Shown piece after piece: positions 1 through 11,019 of a DNA stretch of 64,000 nt. How positions within the stretch are numbered: position 1 is the first letter of the stretch; each line of letters begins with the position of its first letter. The stretch comes from Aquimarina intermedia. GTDB lineage: Bacteria; Bacteroidota; Bacteroidia; Flavobacteriales; Flavobacteriaceae. The stretch covers positions 62,001 through 126,000 of the forward strand of contig NZ_VNHU01000002.1 of NCBI RefSeq assembly GCF_008124785.1, given 5' to 3'. The notes beneath the pieces are model-generated. The model was not told the DNA's origin. It did not search any database and was given only the letters and a program-made list of their open reading frames with translations. Made by a program: the position numbers and the translations under genes.

Positions 1-498
1 TACCTGACCAACCACTACGTGAAAATTCGCTTCCAAACGACCTCCGTACATACCCACCGGCTCTTTAATTTCGGCTTGACCATCAACTTTATATTCTTGG
101 GGTAAAACATGTAAAATTTCTTCGCCCGGTAACATTACTAATTTATGCACTTGATTACAAAGTGTGTCTATATCATTTTCATCGATTACAGCATCAGCAT
201 TAGGCCGTGTGATATAATCACTATGCTGCAGACTTCTGATGTGCTGCCCGGCTATACCAACCGTTACTTTTTCTATTTTGACTCCCGAAACACTTTCAGC
301 TTCTTGAACTGCTTGTTGTATTGATTGAATAGTCTGAGTTATATTATTTACTACCCCGCGGTGCACACCTAAACTTTTAGATTTCCCTACACCTAATACC
401 TCCATCTTACCGTACTCATTGTACCGTCCGGCCATAGCAACAATCTTAGTTGTTCCTATATCTAAACCTACCGCTATTTCCTTTTCTACCTCTTTCAT
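1..498 (-). CDS. ftsA: Cell division protein FtsA, N-terminal part (cut by window edge)
   Basis: Actin-like ATPase that tethers FtsZ to the membrane and recruits the late divisome. I read the first 166 codons by eye; the ATG is at 498 and the frame stays open to the edge, so the C-terminal part lies outside. The N-terminus (MKEVEKEIAVGLDIGTTKIV) carries the actin-fold phosphate-1 motif DIGTTK. It is followed by the SHS2/1C region typical of FtsA, including VTVGIAGQHI. The gene starts 5 nt after the ftsQ stop, as the last visible gene of the division cluster. ftsZ is expected next but cannot be seen. Confidence 0.93.
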   Translation of the reverse strand, partial: MKEVEKEIAVGLDIGTTKIVAMAGRYNEYGKMEVLGVGKSKSLGVHRGVVNNITQTIQSIQQAVQEAESVSGVKIEKVTVGIAGQHIRSLQHSDYITRPNADAVIDENDIDTLCNQVHKLVMLPGEEILHVLPQEYKVDGQAEIKEPVGMYGGRLEANFHVVVGQV

Positions 499-503
499 TG
501 GTA

Positions 504-1220
504 TTATTTTTTTGTACACACAACTTGATTATCAAACTGAAGGCTTACTTTTTTGTAAGCATTTAAAGTTTTGTCCTTCAATGCTTTTTGATAGAAAGCT
601 TTAAAATTATCAATTTTATTATCTAACAGTTCAATTTTTCCTAAAACGATGGTAAACGTGTATACCCGCAATCCCATTTCGTATGCTCCTTCTTGATTTT
701 TAGTTACGCTTACTATATGCTTTTTTAAAAAATCGTCTTCCTGAATTTTAATCAGTAAAGGATAAATTTCTTTCACTTCTCTTTCAGACACGTTATAAAT
801 CATAGGTACGTGTGCTGCATGGTTTTTGGATAATGGCATCATCTCTCCTGTAGCATCCACATAAAAAGGTGTTGTTGCGTTAATCCTAGCAATTGGGGTG
901 CGTTGCTTTATTTTAACCTTAAGTTCTCCACTTACAGTTAGATACACATCTGAATTTTCTATCATACGGTGTGCATCCAATTCTTTTTCCACTATATTCA
1001 AAACTAAAGTTTCTTTACCCACGCTCGTCACTCCATCAGAATTTTGTATCAACAATTTATTAACCGTATTTTCATTGATGTATGGATTCTGTTCTTCGAT
1101 AAATTCTATACGTACTTTGTCAATAGTTCTTTCCTCATTTCGCTTCTTTGTAAAAGCAAATAAGACGATTATTAACGTCAACAATCCTACGTATTTCAAA
1201 TAGTGCATTATTCTCTTCAT
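504..1220 (-). CDS. ftsQ: Cell division protein FtsQ/DivIB
   Basis: Bitopic inner-membrane divisome protein. At 238 aa it has a short cytoplasmic head, one transmembrane segment near residues 8-24, and a POTRA-like region (about residues 33-105) with the sequence VRIEFIEEQNPYINENTV. A beta-rich domain follows. Sequence identity to model FtsQ is low, so the call rests on topology and position between murC and ftsA. The start overlaps the murC stop by 4 nt, suggesting translational coupling. The Bacteroidota form is usually shorter than the E. coli protein, as here. Confidence 0.88.
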   Translation of the reverse strand: MKRIMHYLKYVGLLTLIIVLFAFTKKRNEERTIDKVRIEFIEEQNPYINENTVNKLLIQNSDGVTSVGKETLVLNIVEKELDAHRMIENSDVYLTVSGELKVKIKQRTPIARINATTPFYVDATGEMMPLSKNHAAHVPMIYNVSEREVKEIYPLLIKIQEDDFLKKHIVSVTKNQEGAYEMGLRVYTFTIVLGKIELLDNKIDNFKAFYQKALKDKTLNAYKKVSLQFDNQVVCTKK

Positions 1221-2563
1221 ACAAGCAGGGCTTTTCTAATTGATGCTACTTCAGCTCCTATATCTCCCGCCCCGATGGTAACAATGACATCGGCATCAGA
1301 TGCTGTTATCTCTGAAATTAACTCATGTTTTGCTATTACTTTTTTCTTTTCACCTGTCATCATACCTGCCAACCACTCTGATGTCACTCCGGGTATCGCA
1401 ACTTCTCGTGCGGGATAGATATCTAATAATAATATTTCATCAAACAAACTCAAACTATCAGCAAATGCCTGTGCAAAATCTCTTGTTCTGCTATACAGAT
1501 GGGGTTGAAAAACACCCAACACCTTTTTATCAGGATGCATCTCTCGTACCGCTTGATGCAATGCACTAATCTCTGTAGGATGATGGGCATAATCATCGAT
1601 AAGGATCTTATCTTCATTTTTAAGCTGATAGCTAAATCTACGCTGCACACCTTTAAATGTTGATAAAGCCTTTACCAATTTCTCGGTTGGGGAACCGTAT
1701 AATAGTGCTATGGCAAAGGCTGTAATCGCATTCAATAGGTTGTGATTGCCCGGTAGTGTAAGCTCAATATTTTCTATGTATTCTGAAGGTGTTTTAAGGT
1801 TAAAAATATAAGTTCCATTATCAATACGAATGTTTTGTGCACTATAATCAGATGCATCGTTTAAACCAAACGTCAATCCCTTCAAGGACACTCCGGAAGC
1901 TACTAAGAGATGCTCTTTGGTTCTATTAGCAAATTCTATAAAAGACTGTTCTAGCTGACTCGCTTCCTCGTATATATCGAGATGATCAGCATCCATTGAG
2001 GTTATTGCTGCTATATCCGGATAAAGCTGTAAAAATGATCGATCAAATTCATCTGCTTCTACCACTACAACATCGTTTCCTTCCAGAATCAGATTGGAAT
2101 TATAATTTTCACTTATACCACCTAAAAACGCAGTAACTTTGGCACCACTTGCTTTTAACAGATGTGCCAAAATTGTCGTGGTAGTAGTCTTCCCATGAGT
2201 ACCAGCCACAGCAAGCGTAAAGGTCCCTTTGGTTATTATTCCTAATACTTCAGCTCGTTTTTTGACATTGAAACCTTTTTCTTTAAAATAATTGAGTTGC
2301 ACGTGGTCTTTGGGTACCGCTGGCGTGTAAACAACTAAAGTATCCTCCTTGTTCAAAAATTTCTGGGGCACACTAACTACCAAGTCGTTAAATTGAATCG
2401 TTATACCCAATTCCTGAAGCTCAGAAATAAGAGGCGTAGGTGTTTTATCGTATCCCGCAACTGCTTTTCCGCTAAACCTAAAGTATCTAGCCAATGCGCT
2501 CATCCCGATACCACCGATACCGATAAAATAAATGTTTTTTATATGATCTAAAGTAGTATTCAT
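1217..2563 (-). CDS. murC: UDP-N-acetylmuramate--L-alanine ligase MurC
   Basis: Cytoplasmic Mur ligase that adds L-Ala to UDP-MurNAc, the first peptide step of peptidoglycan synthesis. The 448 aa protein has a Rossmann motif GIGGIGMS at residues 15-22 and the ATP-binding P-loop GTHGKTT at 121-127. The central ligase motif DADHLDIY and the C-terminal-domain motif YAHHPTEI are also visible. Length matches the family. It lies 1 nt downstream of murG and overlaps ftsQ by 4 nt. Confidence 0.96.
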   Translation of the reverse strand: MNTTLDHIKNIYFIGIGGIGMSALARYFRFSGKAVAGYDKTPTPLISELQELGITIQFNDLVVSVPQKFLNKEDTLVVYTPAVPKDHVQLNYFKEKGFNVKKRAEVLGIITKGTFTLAVAGTHGKTTTTTILAHLLKASGAKVTAFLGGISENYNSNLILEGNDVVVVEADEFDRSFLQLYPDIAAITSMDADHLDIYEEASQLEQSFIEFANRTKEHLLVASGVSLKGLTFGLNDASDYSAQNIRIDNGTYIFNLKTPSEYIENIELTLPGNHNLLNAITAFAIALLYGSPTEKLVKALSTFKGVQRRFSYQLKNEDKILIDDYAHHPTEISALHQAVREMHPDKKVLGVFQPHLYSRTRDFAQAFADSLSLFDEILLLDIYPAREVAIPGVTSEWLAGMMTGEKKKVIAKHELISEITASDADVIVTIGAGDIGAEVASIRKALLV

Positions 2564-2564
2564 T

Positions 2565-3677
2565 TTACTTCTCGTCTCGCTTCTTTTCTATAATTTTTTC
2601 AACTTCATCCACAATCTCCATCGTTGCATTGGGCAGTGCTAACTTTTGTATTGCTCTGCTTAAATTTTTCTGTAATTCGGGGTCTTCAACAAGACCGGTG
2701 ATTGTTTTTTCGAACGCTGTGTCCAAATCCTTTTCTCTAATTAATAATGCTCCTTTTTGAGCTACAATGGCTTGAGCATTTTTAGTTTGATGATCTTCAG
2801 CTACATTAGGCGACGGAATAAAAAGTGTCGGCTTGCCTACCAAACATAGTTCCGATACTGATCCAGCGCCTGCTCTTGACAGTATGATATCTGCACTCGC
2901 ATAGGCTAAATCCATCGTCTCGATAAATTGATGCACCTGCACTTCATCCCGATCATTATACTTTTTATATTCTTCAAAATATAGCTTACCACATTGCCAT
3001 ACAATTTGAATATTTTTTTCTTTAAAAAAATCCAGTTTTGACTCAATTAGCTGATTTATTCTTCGCGCCCCTAAACTCCCGCCCAAGATCAATAATGTAG
3101 TTTTACCTGCCACTAAGCCATATACTTCTCGTCCTTTTTGCTGCTTCCCCTCCAAATTCAAAAGATCTTGACGCACAGGATTACCTGTTACTTGTATTTT
3201 CTCCTTTGGAAAAAATCGCTCCAAACGTGGATATGCCACACATATTCGATCCGCACTCTTTGCCAACCATTTATTAGTGATCCCCGGATACGAATTTTGT
3301 TCCTGCAGCAGCGTAGGCACATTAGCACTTGCTGCCATTCTTAATAATGGTCCGCTTGCAAAACCACCTGTTCCTATTGCTATATCAGGCTTGAATTTTT
3401 TGATTATTTTTTTAGATGTAAACAAACTACTCAGCAATTTAAATGGAAACATTAGATTACTCCATGTCAATTTACGCTGTACACCACTGATCCATAATCC
3501 TTTAATAGGATACCCTGCACTTGGCACCTTTTGCATCTCCATTCTATCCTTTGCCCCAACAAAAAGTATGTCAGCTTCAGGATAACGACGCTTAATTTCG
3601 TTTGCAATCGCAATTGCCGGGTAGATATGTCCTCCCGTTCCGCCTCCTGATAATATGACTCTTGGTGCTGTTTTCAT
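2565..3677 (-). CDS. murG: UDP-GlcNAc:undecaprenyl-pyrophosphoryl-MurNAc-pentapeptide transferase MurG
   Basis: Peripheral membrane GT28 glycosyltransferase that makes lipid II from lipid I. The 370 aa protein opens with the glycine-rich acceptor loop [16 protein letters not shown]. It contains the family signature near [10 protein letters not shown] and the UDP-GlcNAc site region [11 protein letters not shown], followed by [13 protein letters not shown]. The start overlaps the end of ftsW by 4 nt. Both genes act on lipid-linked precursors. Confidence 0.96.
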   Translation of the reverse strand: MKTAPRVILSGGGTGGHIYPAIAIANEIKRRYPEADILFVGAKDRMEMQKVPSAGYPIKGLWISGVQRKLTWSNLMFPFKLLSSLFTSKKIIKKFKPDIAIGTGGFASGPLLRMAASANVPTLLQEQNSYPGITNKWLAKSADRICVAYPRLERFFPKEKIQVTGNPVRQDLLNLEGKQQKGREVYGLVAGKTTLLILGGSLGARRINQLIESKLDFFKEKNIQIVWQCGKLYFEEYKKYNDRDEVQVHQFIETMDLAYASADIILSRAGAGSVSELCLVGKPTLFIPSPNVAEDHQTKNAQAIVAQKGALLIREKDLDTAFEKTITGLVEDPELQKNLSRAIQKLALPNATMEIVDEVEKIIEKKRDEK

Positions 3678-4885
3678 ACCACTTCGCTTAGTATTTCCAA
3701 GGCATCCTTGTCATCAGAGCTCTCTTGCATCATATTTTCTTTTTCCAAAATCTCTTCTCGGTTGGAACTGACGCTTAATACAATCCCTATAGCTAAGCAT
3801 GTCATCCAAATAGAGGATCCACCACTACTAATCAAAGGTAATGTCTGCCCTGTTACCGGAAACAATTCTACAGCCACGGCCATATTAATAAATGCCTGAA
3901 AAACGATTGGCAATCCCACACCAATTACCAACAATTTGCCAAATACATCAGCACTTTTATGGGCCACAATCACAATTCTAAATAATAAAAGTGCATATAA
4001 AAGCATCAAGAACAAACCTCCAAAAAGGCCCCATTCTTCTACTATGATCGCATATATAAAATCTGAAGAAGATTGCGGCAAGAAATTACGTTGTACGCTT
4101 TTACCCGGTCCTTTTCCTAATAACTCTCCGCGGGCAATGGCAATTTTCGCTCGTTCAATTTGATAGTCCTCCTCGGTATCGGTATCATCTACAAAATTTT
4201 CAACGCGACTAACCCAAGTATCTACACGGTTAGGAAAGACGCCAGGAAAAGCTTTGGCAAAAAGCACAAAAAAAGCTAACACAACAAATCCTGATCCTAA
4301 TACAACTGTTATATATCGTAACGGATAGCCTCCCAGAAAAACGAGAACAATTACCATTGCAAACAAGATCGCAGCAGTTGAAAAGTTAGCTGGAAGTATG
4401 AGCATTAAAATAATGAAAACCGGTAGCCACAATGGCAATAAAGTTTCTTTAAAGGTAACTGACTTATCCTTAATTTTTGTCAAATATCGTGCTACAAAAG
4501 CCATCAAAACTACTGCCGACAAGGTAGACGTTTGAAAAGTAACACCTACAAACGGTAATCTAATCCATCGACTTGCATTCGCGCCTTCAATAGTGGTGTT
4601 TTGTGCCATTGTAAGTAAAAGCAGTATTACTATGACCGGAAGCATAATAATCGAGAGGCCTTTAAAATAGTGATAAGGAATTTTATGAACCCAATACATT
4701 ATTCCAAAGCCAAGAGCTAGATGGGCAAAGTGTTTTACTAAGAAACCGAACGTATCACCATCCCCATATAAATATGCCAGATTGCTACTCGCACTATATA
4801 CAGGCAGAAAGGAGAAGATCGCCAATAAAGCAGCAACCGCCCAAATCATTCTATCTCCCTTTATATTTCTAAGCACGCTTTTCAT
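3674..4885 (-). CDS. ftsW: SEDS peptidoglycan polymerase FtsW
   Basis: Polytopic inner-membrane glycosyltransferase of the SEDS family that polymerises lipid II at the septum with FtsI. The 403 aa sequence is dominated by about ten hydrophobic segments. It has the family sequences [20 protein letters not shown] and, near the C-terminus, [14 protein letters not shown]. It is FtsW rather than RodA because of its place between murD and murG and beside ftsI in the same operon. The C-terminal tail is acidic and cytoplasmic. Confidence 0.94.
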   Translation of the reverse strand: MKSVLRNIKGDRMIWAVAALLAIFSFLPVYSASSNLAYLYGDGDTFGFLVKHFAHLALGFGIMYWVHKIPYHYFKGLSIIMLPVIVILLLLTMAQNTTIEGANASRWIRLPFVGVTFQTSTLSAVVLMAFVARYLTKIKDKSVTFKETLLPLWLPVFIILMLILPANFSTAAILFAMVIVLVFLGGYPLRYITVVLGSGFVVLAFFVLFAKAFPGVFPNRVDTWVSRVENFVDDTDTEEDYQIERAKIAIARGELLGKGPGKSVQRNFLPQSSSDFIYAIIVEEWGLFGGLFLMLLYALLLFRIVIVAHKSADVFGKLLVIGVGLPIVFQAFINMAVAVELFPVTGQTLPLISSGGSSIWMTCLAIGIVLSVSSNREEILEKENMMQESSDDKDALEILSEVV

Positions 4886-4916
4886 ATAGCTACTTCTTAA
4901 TTTTTACTTCAACCTC

Positions 4917-6269
4917 TTAAAGTTCTCTTACAGCTTCTTTGAACTGTCTTCCACGATCTTCGTAATTTTTAAACAAATCAAAGCTTGCGCAGGCTGGCGA
5001 TAAAAGCACATTATCGTTTCGCTCCGCCATTTTATATGCATATTGAACGGCCTCTTTCATTGATTGTGTTTCGACGATATTATCCACGCAATTCCCAAAA
5101 GCATTGATGATTTTACTATTATCAACTCCTAAGCAAATAATAGCTTTCACTTTTTCATTAATCAAGGCATACAACTCTGAATAGTCATTACCTTTATCCA
5201 CACCTCCAACAATCCATATGGTCGATGATTTCATCGCATCTAAGGCATAAAATGTAGCATTAACATTGGTAGCTTTGGAATCATTGATATACTGAACATT
5301 ATTTATTTTCAATACACTTTCTAGTCGATGTTCTACCCCATGGAAGTTCTCTAAACATTCTCTAATGGTATTCTTTCTAATACGTAAAAGTTGCGCAACT
5401 GTGGCAGCTGCCATGGCGTTTTTTACGTTATGATTTCCTTTTAAAGCTAAATCTGCTGTTGGCATAATAAATTTATTATTATTAACTGTTATTATAATAT
5501 TTTCGTTTTCTAAATACGCTCCTTCTTCAATTCTGTTCTTGAGTGAAAATGGTAACAATTTTGATTGAACGGGATGTTTTTTTATATACTCGTTTATTAC
5601 TTCATCATCTGCGTCATAAATGAAATAATCAGACGGAGTTTGATTCTTTACTATTCCAAATTTGGAAGCGATGTACTTGTTAAAGTCATTATCGTAACGA
5701 TCTAAATGATCCGGCGTGATATTAGTAAGTATCGCTATGTGAGGGTTGAAATTCACAATACCATCCAGCTGAAAACTACTCAATTCAAGTACATAGTGTG
5801 ATGCCTCATCATTAATTACTTCTTCTGCGAAGCTTTTGCCAATATTTCCTGCTGCTTTACTTTTTAAACCGGCACCTTTTAGCACGTGATGTATTAAAGC
5901 AGTTGTGGTTGTTTTACCATTACTCCCGGTAATTCCAATCAACATCGCTTCCGTAAAAGGATAAGCAAATTCTATTTCAGAAATTACGGGTATATTTTTC
6001 TTTTTTAGCTGAACAACCAATGGTGCGCTATCCGGAATGCCCGGGCTTTTCATTATAATATCTGCGGAAAGAATGTGAGCTTCGGTATGTTGCTTTTCTT
6101 CCCATTCAATGTCAAAACGTCTAAGAACTTCTTTGCTTTCTCCGCGTATCTCTCCTCGATCAGAGACAAACACCTCAAATCCTTGTTTTTTTCCTAGTAA
6201 TGCAGTTCCTACACCGCTTTCTCCGGCTCCTAACACTACTAATCGTTTATTCCCTCTTTCTTCCATCAC
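4917..6269 (-). CDS. murD: UDP-N-acetylmuramoyl-L-alanine--D-glutamate ligase MurD
   Basis: Mur ligase adding D-Glu to UDP-MurNAc-L-Ala. The 450 aa protein has an N-terminal Rossmann motif GAGESGVG (about 14-21), the ATP P-loop GSNGKT at residues 115-120, the central NITPDHLDRY motif, and NDSKATN in the third domain. Length is normal. It sits between mraY (16 nt upstream) and ftsW (31 nt downstream). The ORF begins with two consecutive ATG codons; either could be used. Confidence 0.96.
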   Translation of the reverse strand: MMEERGNKRLVVLGAGESGVGTALLGKKQGFEVFVSDRGEIRGESKEVLRRFDIEWEEKQHTEAHILSADIIMKSPGIPDSAPLVVQLKKKNIPVISEIEFAYPFTEAMLIGITGSNGKTTTTALIHHVLKGAGLKSKAAGNIGKSFAEEVINDEASHYVLELSSFQLDGIVNFNPHIAILTNITPDHLDRYDNDFNKYIASKFGIVKNQTPSDYFIYDADDEVINEYIKKHPVQSKLLPFSLKNRIEEGAYLENENIIITVNNNKFIMPTADLALKGNHNVKNAMAAATVAQLLRIRKNTIRECLENFHGVEHRLESVLKINNVQYINDSKATNVNATFYALDAMKSSTIWIVGGVDKGNDYSELYALINEKVKAIICLGVDNSKIINAFGNCVDNIVETQSMKEAVQYAYKMAERNDNVLLSPACASFDLFKNYEDRGRQFKEAVREL

Positions 6270-6285
6270 TCAACACTATTACCCG

Positions 6286-7518
6286 TTACCTCACTTTTAA
6301 CGTTACCACAGTGAGAATCGCCAAAAAAATACCAATAATCCAGAAGCGAGCAACTATTTTGCTTTCATGAATACCACGTTTCTGATAATGATGATGCAAT
6401 GGAGACATTAAAAAGATTCTTCTTCCATCACCAAACTTCTTTTTGGTATACTTGAACCATCCTACTTGCATCATTACAGATAATGTTTCAATAAAGAAAA
6501 TTCCGCAAAGCACAGGTATTAAAAACTCTTTACGTGTAGCAATTGCCAATACTGCAATAATTCCTCCAATGGTCAAACTGCCCGTATCACCCATAAATAC
6601 TTGTGCAGGATAAGTATTGTACCACAAAAACCCAACAAGTGCTCCTGCAAATGCTGTGATAAAAACTGTCATTTCTCCCGAGTTTGGGATATACATTACA
6701 TTGAGGTAATCAGAAAAAATTATGTTCCCTGAAACCCATGCAAAAAGCGCCAGAGTTAACACAATAATTGCCGAAGAACCCGCGGCTAAACCGTCAATAC
6801 CATCGGTTAGGTTAGCGCCATTTGACACGGCTGTAATAATAAAAATCACAAACGGTATAAAGATCAGCCAGGCATATTTGGCTAAATCAGGACTAATCCA
6901 AGTAATTAAATCAGCATAATCAAATTCATTATTTTTAAAAAAAGGAATTGTAGTTTTGGTAGATTTTTGCGCCGGCTCAAATTCTGGCGTATCTTTTCCG
7001 ACAGCTACAACCTCCTCAATACCAGGTTTTGTAATTTCTTCTTTTACAGTAATATCATTATGAAAATACATAGTACAACCTACGATCAAGCCCAATCCCA
7101 CTTGACCAATAACCTTGAATTTACCTGCTAATCCTTCTTTATCCTTACGTTTGATTTTAAGATAATCATCGGTAAAACCAATTATCCCCATCCATACCGT
7201 GGTAACAATCAATAAAATCACATAAATATTATCCAATTTTGCAATTAATAGTACGGGAACAAGCGTTGCCATTATAATAATAAGACCTCCCATTGTCGGT
7301 GTCCCTGCTTTTTCCATTTGACCTTCTAAACCTAGTTCGCGAATACTCTCTCCCATTTGTCTACGCTGCAAAAACCGTATAATTCGCTTTCCATAAATAG
7401 TAGAAATCAATAGAGATAAAATGATAGCCATCGCTGCTCTGAATGTTAGAAACTGAAACAAAGTTGCACCAGGAAACTGGTACTCACTTTCTAAATATTC
7501 GAAAAGATAGTATAACAT
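6286..7518 (-). CDS. mraY: Phospho-N-acetylmuramoyl-pentapeptide-transferase MraY
   Basis: Integral membrane enzyme that transfers phospho-MurNAc-pentapeptide to undecaprenyl phosphate, making lipid I. The family signatures are visible: [10 protein letters not shown], the Asp-rich [23 protein letters not shown] and FMGDTGSL, and MSPLHHHY near the end. At 410 aa it is about 50 residues longer than the E. coli enzyme. The extra length is a hydrophilic insert around residues 155-205. I believe the insert is usual in Bacteroidota. Confidence 0.96.
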   Translation of the reverse strand: MLYYLFEYLESEYQFPGATLFQFLTFRAAMAIILSLLISTIYGKRIIRFLQRRQMGESIRELGLEGQMEKAGTPTMGGLIIIMATLVPVLLIAKLDNIYVILLIVTTVWMGIIGFTDDYLKIKRKDKEGLAGKFKVIGQVGLGLIVGCTMYFHNDITVKEEITKPGIEEVVAVGKDTPEFEPAQKSTKTTIPFFKNNEFDYADLITWISPDLAKYAWLIFIPFVIFIITAVSNGANLTDGIDGLAAGSSAIIVLTLALFAWVSGNIIFSDYLNVMYIPNSGEMTVFITAFAGALVGFLWYNTYPAQVFMGDTGSLTIGGIIAVLAIATRKEFLIPVLCGIFFIETLSVMMQVGWFKYTKKKFGDGRRIFLMSPLHHHYQKRGIHESKIVARFWIIGIFLAILTVVTLKVR

Positions 7519-7563
7519 AATTCGTCGTTTAATCCTCTATGACTAATGAGGAAGTTTTGGGGT

Positions 7564-9027
7564 TTATTTTCCTACTTTCTTTAATTCATCAGTTACTATT
7601 TTCAAATCATCAAAATCTGTACGTTCATGATTGATCTCCTGATAGGTCTCGTGCCCTTTTCCGGCAATTAAAATAATATCCTCTGCATTTGCCAATTGAC
7701 ACGCCGTCTTAATTGCTTGCAATCTACTGGTAATAGCGAGCGTTTTTTTATAGTCCTGAGGCGCAACTCCAGACTCGATATCCTTTATTATAACATCCGG
7801 ATCTTCGGTTCTTGGATTATCACTCGTAAACACAACCTTATCACTTAATTGCGCAGCTATTGCTCCCATCACAGGGCGTTTGGTCACATCACGATCTCCA
7901 CCACAGCCCACAACGGTTATCAAAGTCTCATTTTTGGTTCGTATATCATTAATGGTCTCTAGTACGTTTTTCAAAGCGTCTGGGGTATGCGCGTAGTCCA
8001 CAACTGCCGTCACTTTACCTTCGGAAATTATGTATTGAAACCTGCCTGCAACACTTTCCAGTGTGCTCACTAACTGAAGTACTTCTAATTGTTCCAGCCC
8101 TAACAAGGTAGCGGTAGCATAAATTGCTAATACATTATACGCATTAAAACTTCCTATTAATTTACTCCAGACTTCATGGTCATTAAGTTTAAGTAATAAC
8201 CCACCTAAACTATTTTCCAGAATTTGACCCCGATAGTCTGCATAACTCTTTAATGCGTAACTGTATGCTTTAGCCTTGCTATTTTGTAACATGAACATAC
8301 CGTTCTTATCATCTTTGTTCACCAATGCAAATGCGGATGACGGTAATGCATCAAAAAACTCCTTCTTTACGTCACGATATTCTTTGAAGGTATTATGGTA
8401 ATCTAAATGATCATGCGATAGATTAGTAAAAACCCCCCCTGCAAAGGTCAGTCCCTCAATTCTTTTTTGATGGATTCCGTGTGAACTAACTTCCATGAAA
8501 CAGAACTCCACACCCTCCTCATTCATAAGTTTCAAATACTTATTGAGCGTAACAGAATCAGGTGTTGTATGTGTAGCTTTATAGACCGTAGCATCGACCA
8601 TTATATTTACGGTAGACAACAAACCGACTTTGAACCCGGCTTTTTTAAATAATTGATATAAAAGGGTTGCTATGGTAGTTTTACCATTCGTGCCCGTGAC
8701 ACCAACCAATTTGAGATTTGCAGAAGGATTCCCGTAATAATTAGAGCTCATTATTGCTAATGCTACATGAGTGTTTTCCACCTTTACATAGGTGATATTC
8801 TGCTCTCTCACCTCAGGCAACCTTTCACAAACTACAGCGATCGCTCCAGATGCAATTGCTTTGTCAATATAATCATGCCCATCAAATTGCACACCTTGTA
8901 TTGCTACAAAAAGATCATCCTTACCAACTGCACGTGAATCAAATTCAATTTTTTGAATATCGCACCCGGTATCACCTGCCACCGTATCGATAGCAACTTT
9001 ATATAATATGTCTTTTAACTGCATCAT
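7564..9027 (-). CDS. murE: UDP-MurNAc-tripeptide ligase MurE, meso-diaminopimelate type
   Basis: Adds the third stem-peptide residue. The 487 aa protein has the P-loop TGTNGKTT at residues 111-118, the NLSHDHLDYH motif (Mur ligase core) and YAHTPDAL. The substrate-selecting motif reads DNPRTEDP. DNPR is the signature for meso-diaminopimelate rather than lysine, so the peptidoglycan should be mDAP type. It overlaps the end of ftsI by 4 nt. murF does not follow it; mraY comes next. Confidence 0.96.
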   Translation of the reverse strand: MMQLKDILYKVAIDTVAGDTGCDIQKIEFDSRAVGKDDLFVAIQGVQFDGHDYIDKAIASGAIAVVCERLPEVREQNITYVKVENTHVALAIMSSNYYGNPSANLKLVGVTGTNGKTTIATLLYQLFKKAGFKVGLLSTVNIMVDATVYKATHTTPDSVTLNKYLKLMNEEGVEFCFMEVSSHGIHQKRIEGLTFAGGVFTNLSHDHLDYHNTFKEYRDVKKEFFDALPSSAFALVNKDDKNGMFMLQNSKAKAYSYALKSYADYRGQILENSLGGLLLKLNDHEVWSKLIGSFNAYNVLAIYATATLLGLEQLEVLQLVSTLESVAGRFQYIISEGKVTAVVDYAHTPDALKNVLETINDIRTKNETLITVVGCGGDRDVTKRPVMGAIAAQLSDKVVFTSDNPRTEDPDVIIKDIESGVAPQDYKKTLAITSRLQAIKTACQLANAEDIILIAGKGHETYQEINHERTDFDDLKIVTDELKKVGK

Positions 9028-11018
9028 GATAACACCAATCTGATAGTTTGTTCTTTTTCTATTTTAGTCCCAGGAGCTATACTTTGTTCCCGGACTTTCC
9101 CTAAACCTTTTAACTCTACACGTAACCCCATATTTTCTAACAAAGAGATCACATCCATTGCTGACATGCCTTTAACATTAGGCATGATCGTTTTATATTT
9201 TTGGGCAGTACTATAATACTCTTCAAAGCTTTTTCTTACCGAGTTACTTTCGGTAACTAGCGGGGAAACTTCGTCAATCGTAGGTATATCGTTATAAATT
9301 TTTGTTGCAATAGCCTTAAATACAGGAGCGGCGACCGTATTACCATAGTACCCCTTTGATTTATTAGGCTTATGGATCACCACTATACATGAGTACATCG
9401 GATTATCAGCAGGAAAATACCCTGCAAAAGAAGCGATATACTCCCGTTCTTTATCTTTACCATAGTTCCCCCAACAAGTTCCTGTCTTGCCTGCTATGGT
9501 AAAATTGGTCGTTTTTATATTGTCTGCTGTGCCTCGCAACACCACATTCTTCATCATCTCCTGCGCAATCTTGGCGGTTTCTTTTGAACAGATTGCCGGA
9601 TTGAGCACCTGTTTATCAAAGCGCTCTTTCGTTTTATCCCAGGCACGGACTTCCTTTATAAATCTGGGTTTTACCATTTCACCATCGTTTGCGATCGCGT
9701 TGTAAAAAGACAGCACCTGCAAGGGAGTCATTGCAACTCCATAGCCATGCGCCATCCAAGGTAGTGTCGTCCCATACCAATCATCATCCCCAGGGTACGG
9801 AATTTTAGGTTGCCCTTCGCCCTTAATCGACAACCCTAAATCTTTATCCAATCCCATATTGATTAAGCGGTTTACAAATTTATGAGGATTGTCCCGGTAC
9901 TTTTCATCTATAATCTTTGCAAAAGCTGTATTTGATGAAAGCTCAAAAGCTCTCGCTGCCGAAATAATGCCGTAACCACCCCACTTAGAATCTTTGACGG
10001 TACGGTCGTAAAATTTTACACGGCCATTTTCAGTATCTACAGCATAACTAGAGTCAATAACCTTGTCTTCTAACGCAGCTACAAGAGTCATTAATTTAAA
10101 CGTAGAACCTGGTTCATGAGATTCTCCAACTGCATAATTAAGTTTCTCATAATATTTTCCTGCACGTGTTCTGCCTAAATTTGATATAGCCTTAACCTCG
10201 CCCGTTTTTGTTTCCATTACGACAACCGTACCATGTTCTGCCTCAAACGCTTCTAGTTGAGCCAACAACGCATGATGAGTGATATCTTGTATATTCACAT
10301 CAATTGTTGAAATCACATCATACCCGTCCAAAGGTTCAACTTCATTAGCATCACCAATAGGCTTCCATTGATTTTTAGCTATTTTTTGCTTCTTTCTCTT
10401 CCCTTCTTTACCTCTTAGATAGGGTCCGTAAGCTCCCTCTAACCCTACACGGGTATAGTACCCCTGTGCATCCCTACGCTCATAACCTACAGTTCGCTCA
10501 GCAATTTTCCCTATTGGATGTTCACGCACTGTACGTTGCTCTACAATAATTCCTCCCCTATTAGAACCAAATTCAAAAAGCGGAAATTGCTTTACCCTCA
10601 TATATTGCGAGTAGCCCAGATTTCTTTTGACAAGAACATACCTGTTTTTATTCGCTCTTGCTTTGCGCAACAAACGGTTGTAATACTCCGGGGATTGCCC
10701 AAATTCTTTTGCAAGTGCTTGCGTTAATGGCTTAATGTAAGTTCTAAAATCTTTATCCTTTACAGTTACCGCATCAAATCGTATATCATATTTAGGCACT
10801 GAGGTGGCGAGTAAATTTCCTTTACTATCATACAAATTCCCTCTATTGGCTGGAATATCAAATGTCTTAAACACGCGTTCTTGTGCTTTTTGACGATATA
10901 GATCCCCTTCAACAAACTGAATATTCACCAGTTTTACCATAATTACTATAGCAAAAACCAGCATCAGTCCGGCGATGACATACAAACGGTTTAATATGTT
11001 TTTCTCTTTGATTGCCAA
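9024..11018 (-). CDS. ftsI: Penicillin-binding protein 3 / FtsI, septal transpeptidase
   Basis: Class B penicillin-binding protein that cross-links septal peptidoglycan with FtsW. The 664 aa protein has a short cytoplasmic N-terminus, one membrane anchor near residues 12-32, a PBP dimerisation domain, then the transpeptidase domain with all three active-site motifs: STFK (Ser305), SSN (361-363) and KTG (511-513). Residues about 600-664 form a PASTA-like domain (PNVKGMSAMDVISLLENMGL). The start lies 1 nt after the ftsL-like stop. Confidence 0.95.
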   Translation of the reverse strand: MAIKEKNILNRLYVIAGLMLVFAIVIMVKLVNIQFVEGDLYRQKAQERVFKTFDIPANRGNLYDSKGNLLATSVPKYDIRFDAVTVKDKDFRTYIKPLTQALAKEFGQSPEYYNRLLRKARANKNRYVLVKRNLGYSQYMRVKQFPLFEFGSNRGGIIVEQRTVREHPIGKIAERTVGYERRDAQGYYTRVGLEGAYGPYLRGKEGKRKKQKIAKNQWKPIGDANEVEPLDGYDVISTIDVNIQDITHHALLAQLEAFEAEHGTVVVMETKTGEVKAISNLGRTRAGKYYEKLNYAVGESHEPGSTFKLMTLVAALEDKVIDSSYAVDTENGRVKFYDRTVKDSKWGGYGIISAARAFELSSNTAFAKIIDEKYRDNPHKFVNRLINMGLDKDLGLSIKGEGQPKIPYPGDDDWYGTTLPWMAHGYGVAMTPLQVLSFYNAIANDGEMVKPRFIKEVRAWDKTKERFDKQVLNPAICSKETAKIAQEMMKNVVLRGTADNIKTTNFTIAGKTGTCWGNYGKDKEREYIASFAGYFPADNPMYSCIVVIHKPNKSKGYYGNTVAAPVFKAIATKIYNDIPTIDEVSPLVTESNSVRKSFEEYYSTAQKYKTIMPNVKGMSAMDVISLLENMGLRVELKGLGKVREQSIAPGTKIEKEQTIRLVLS

Positions 11019-11019
11019 T

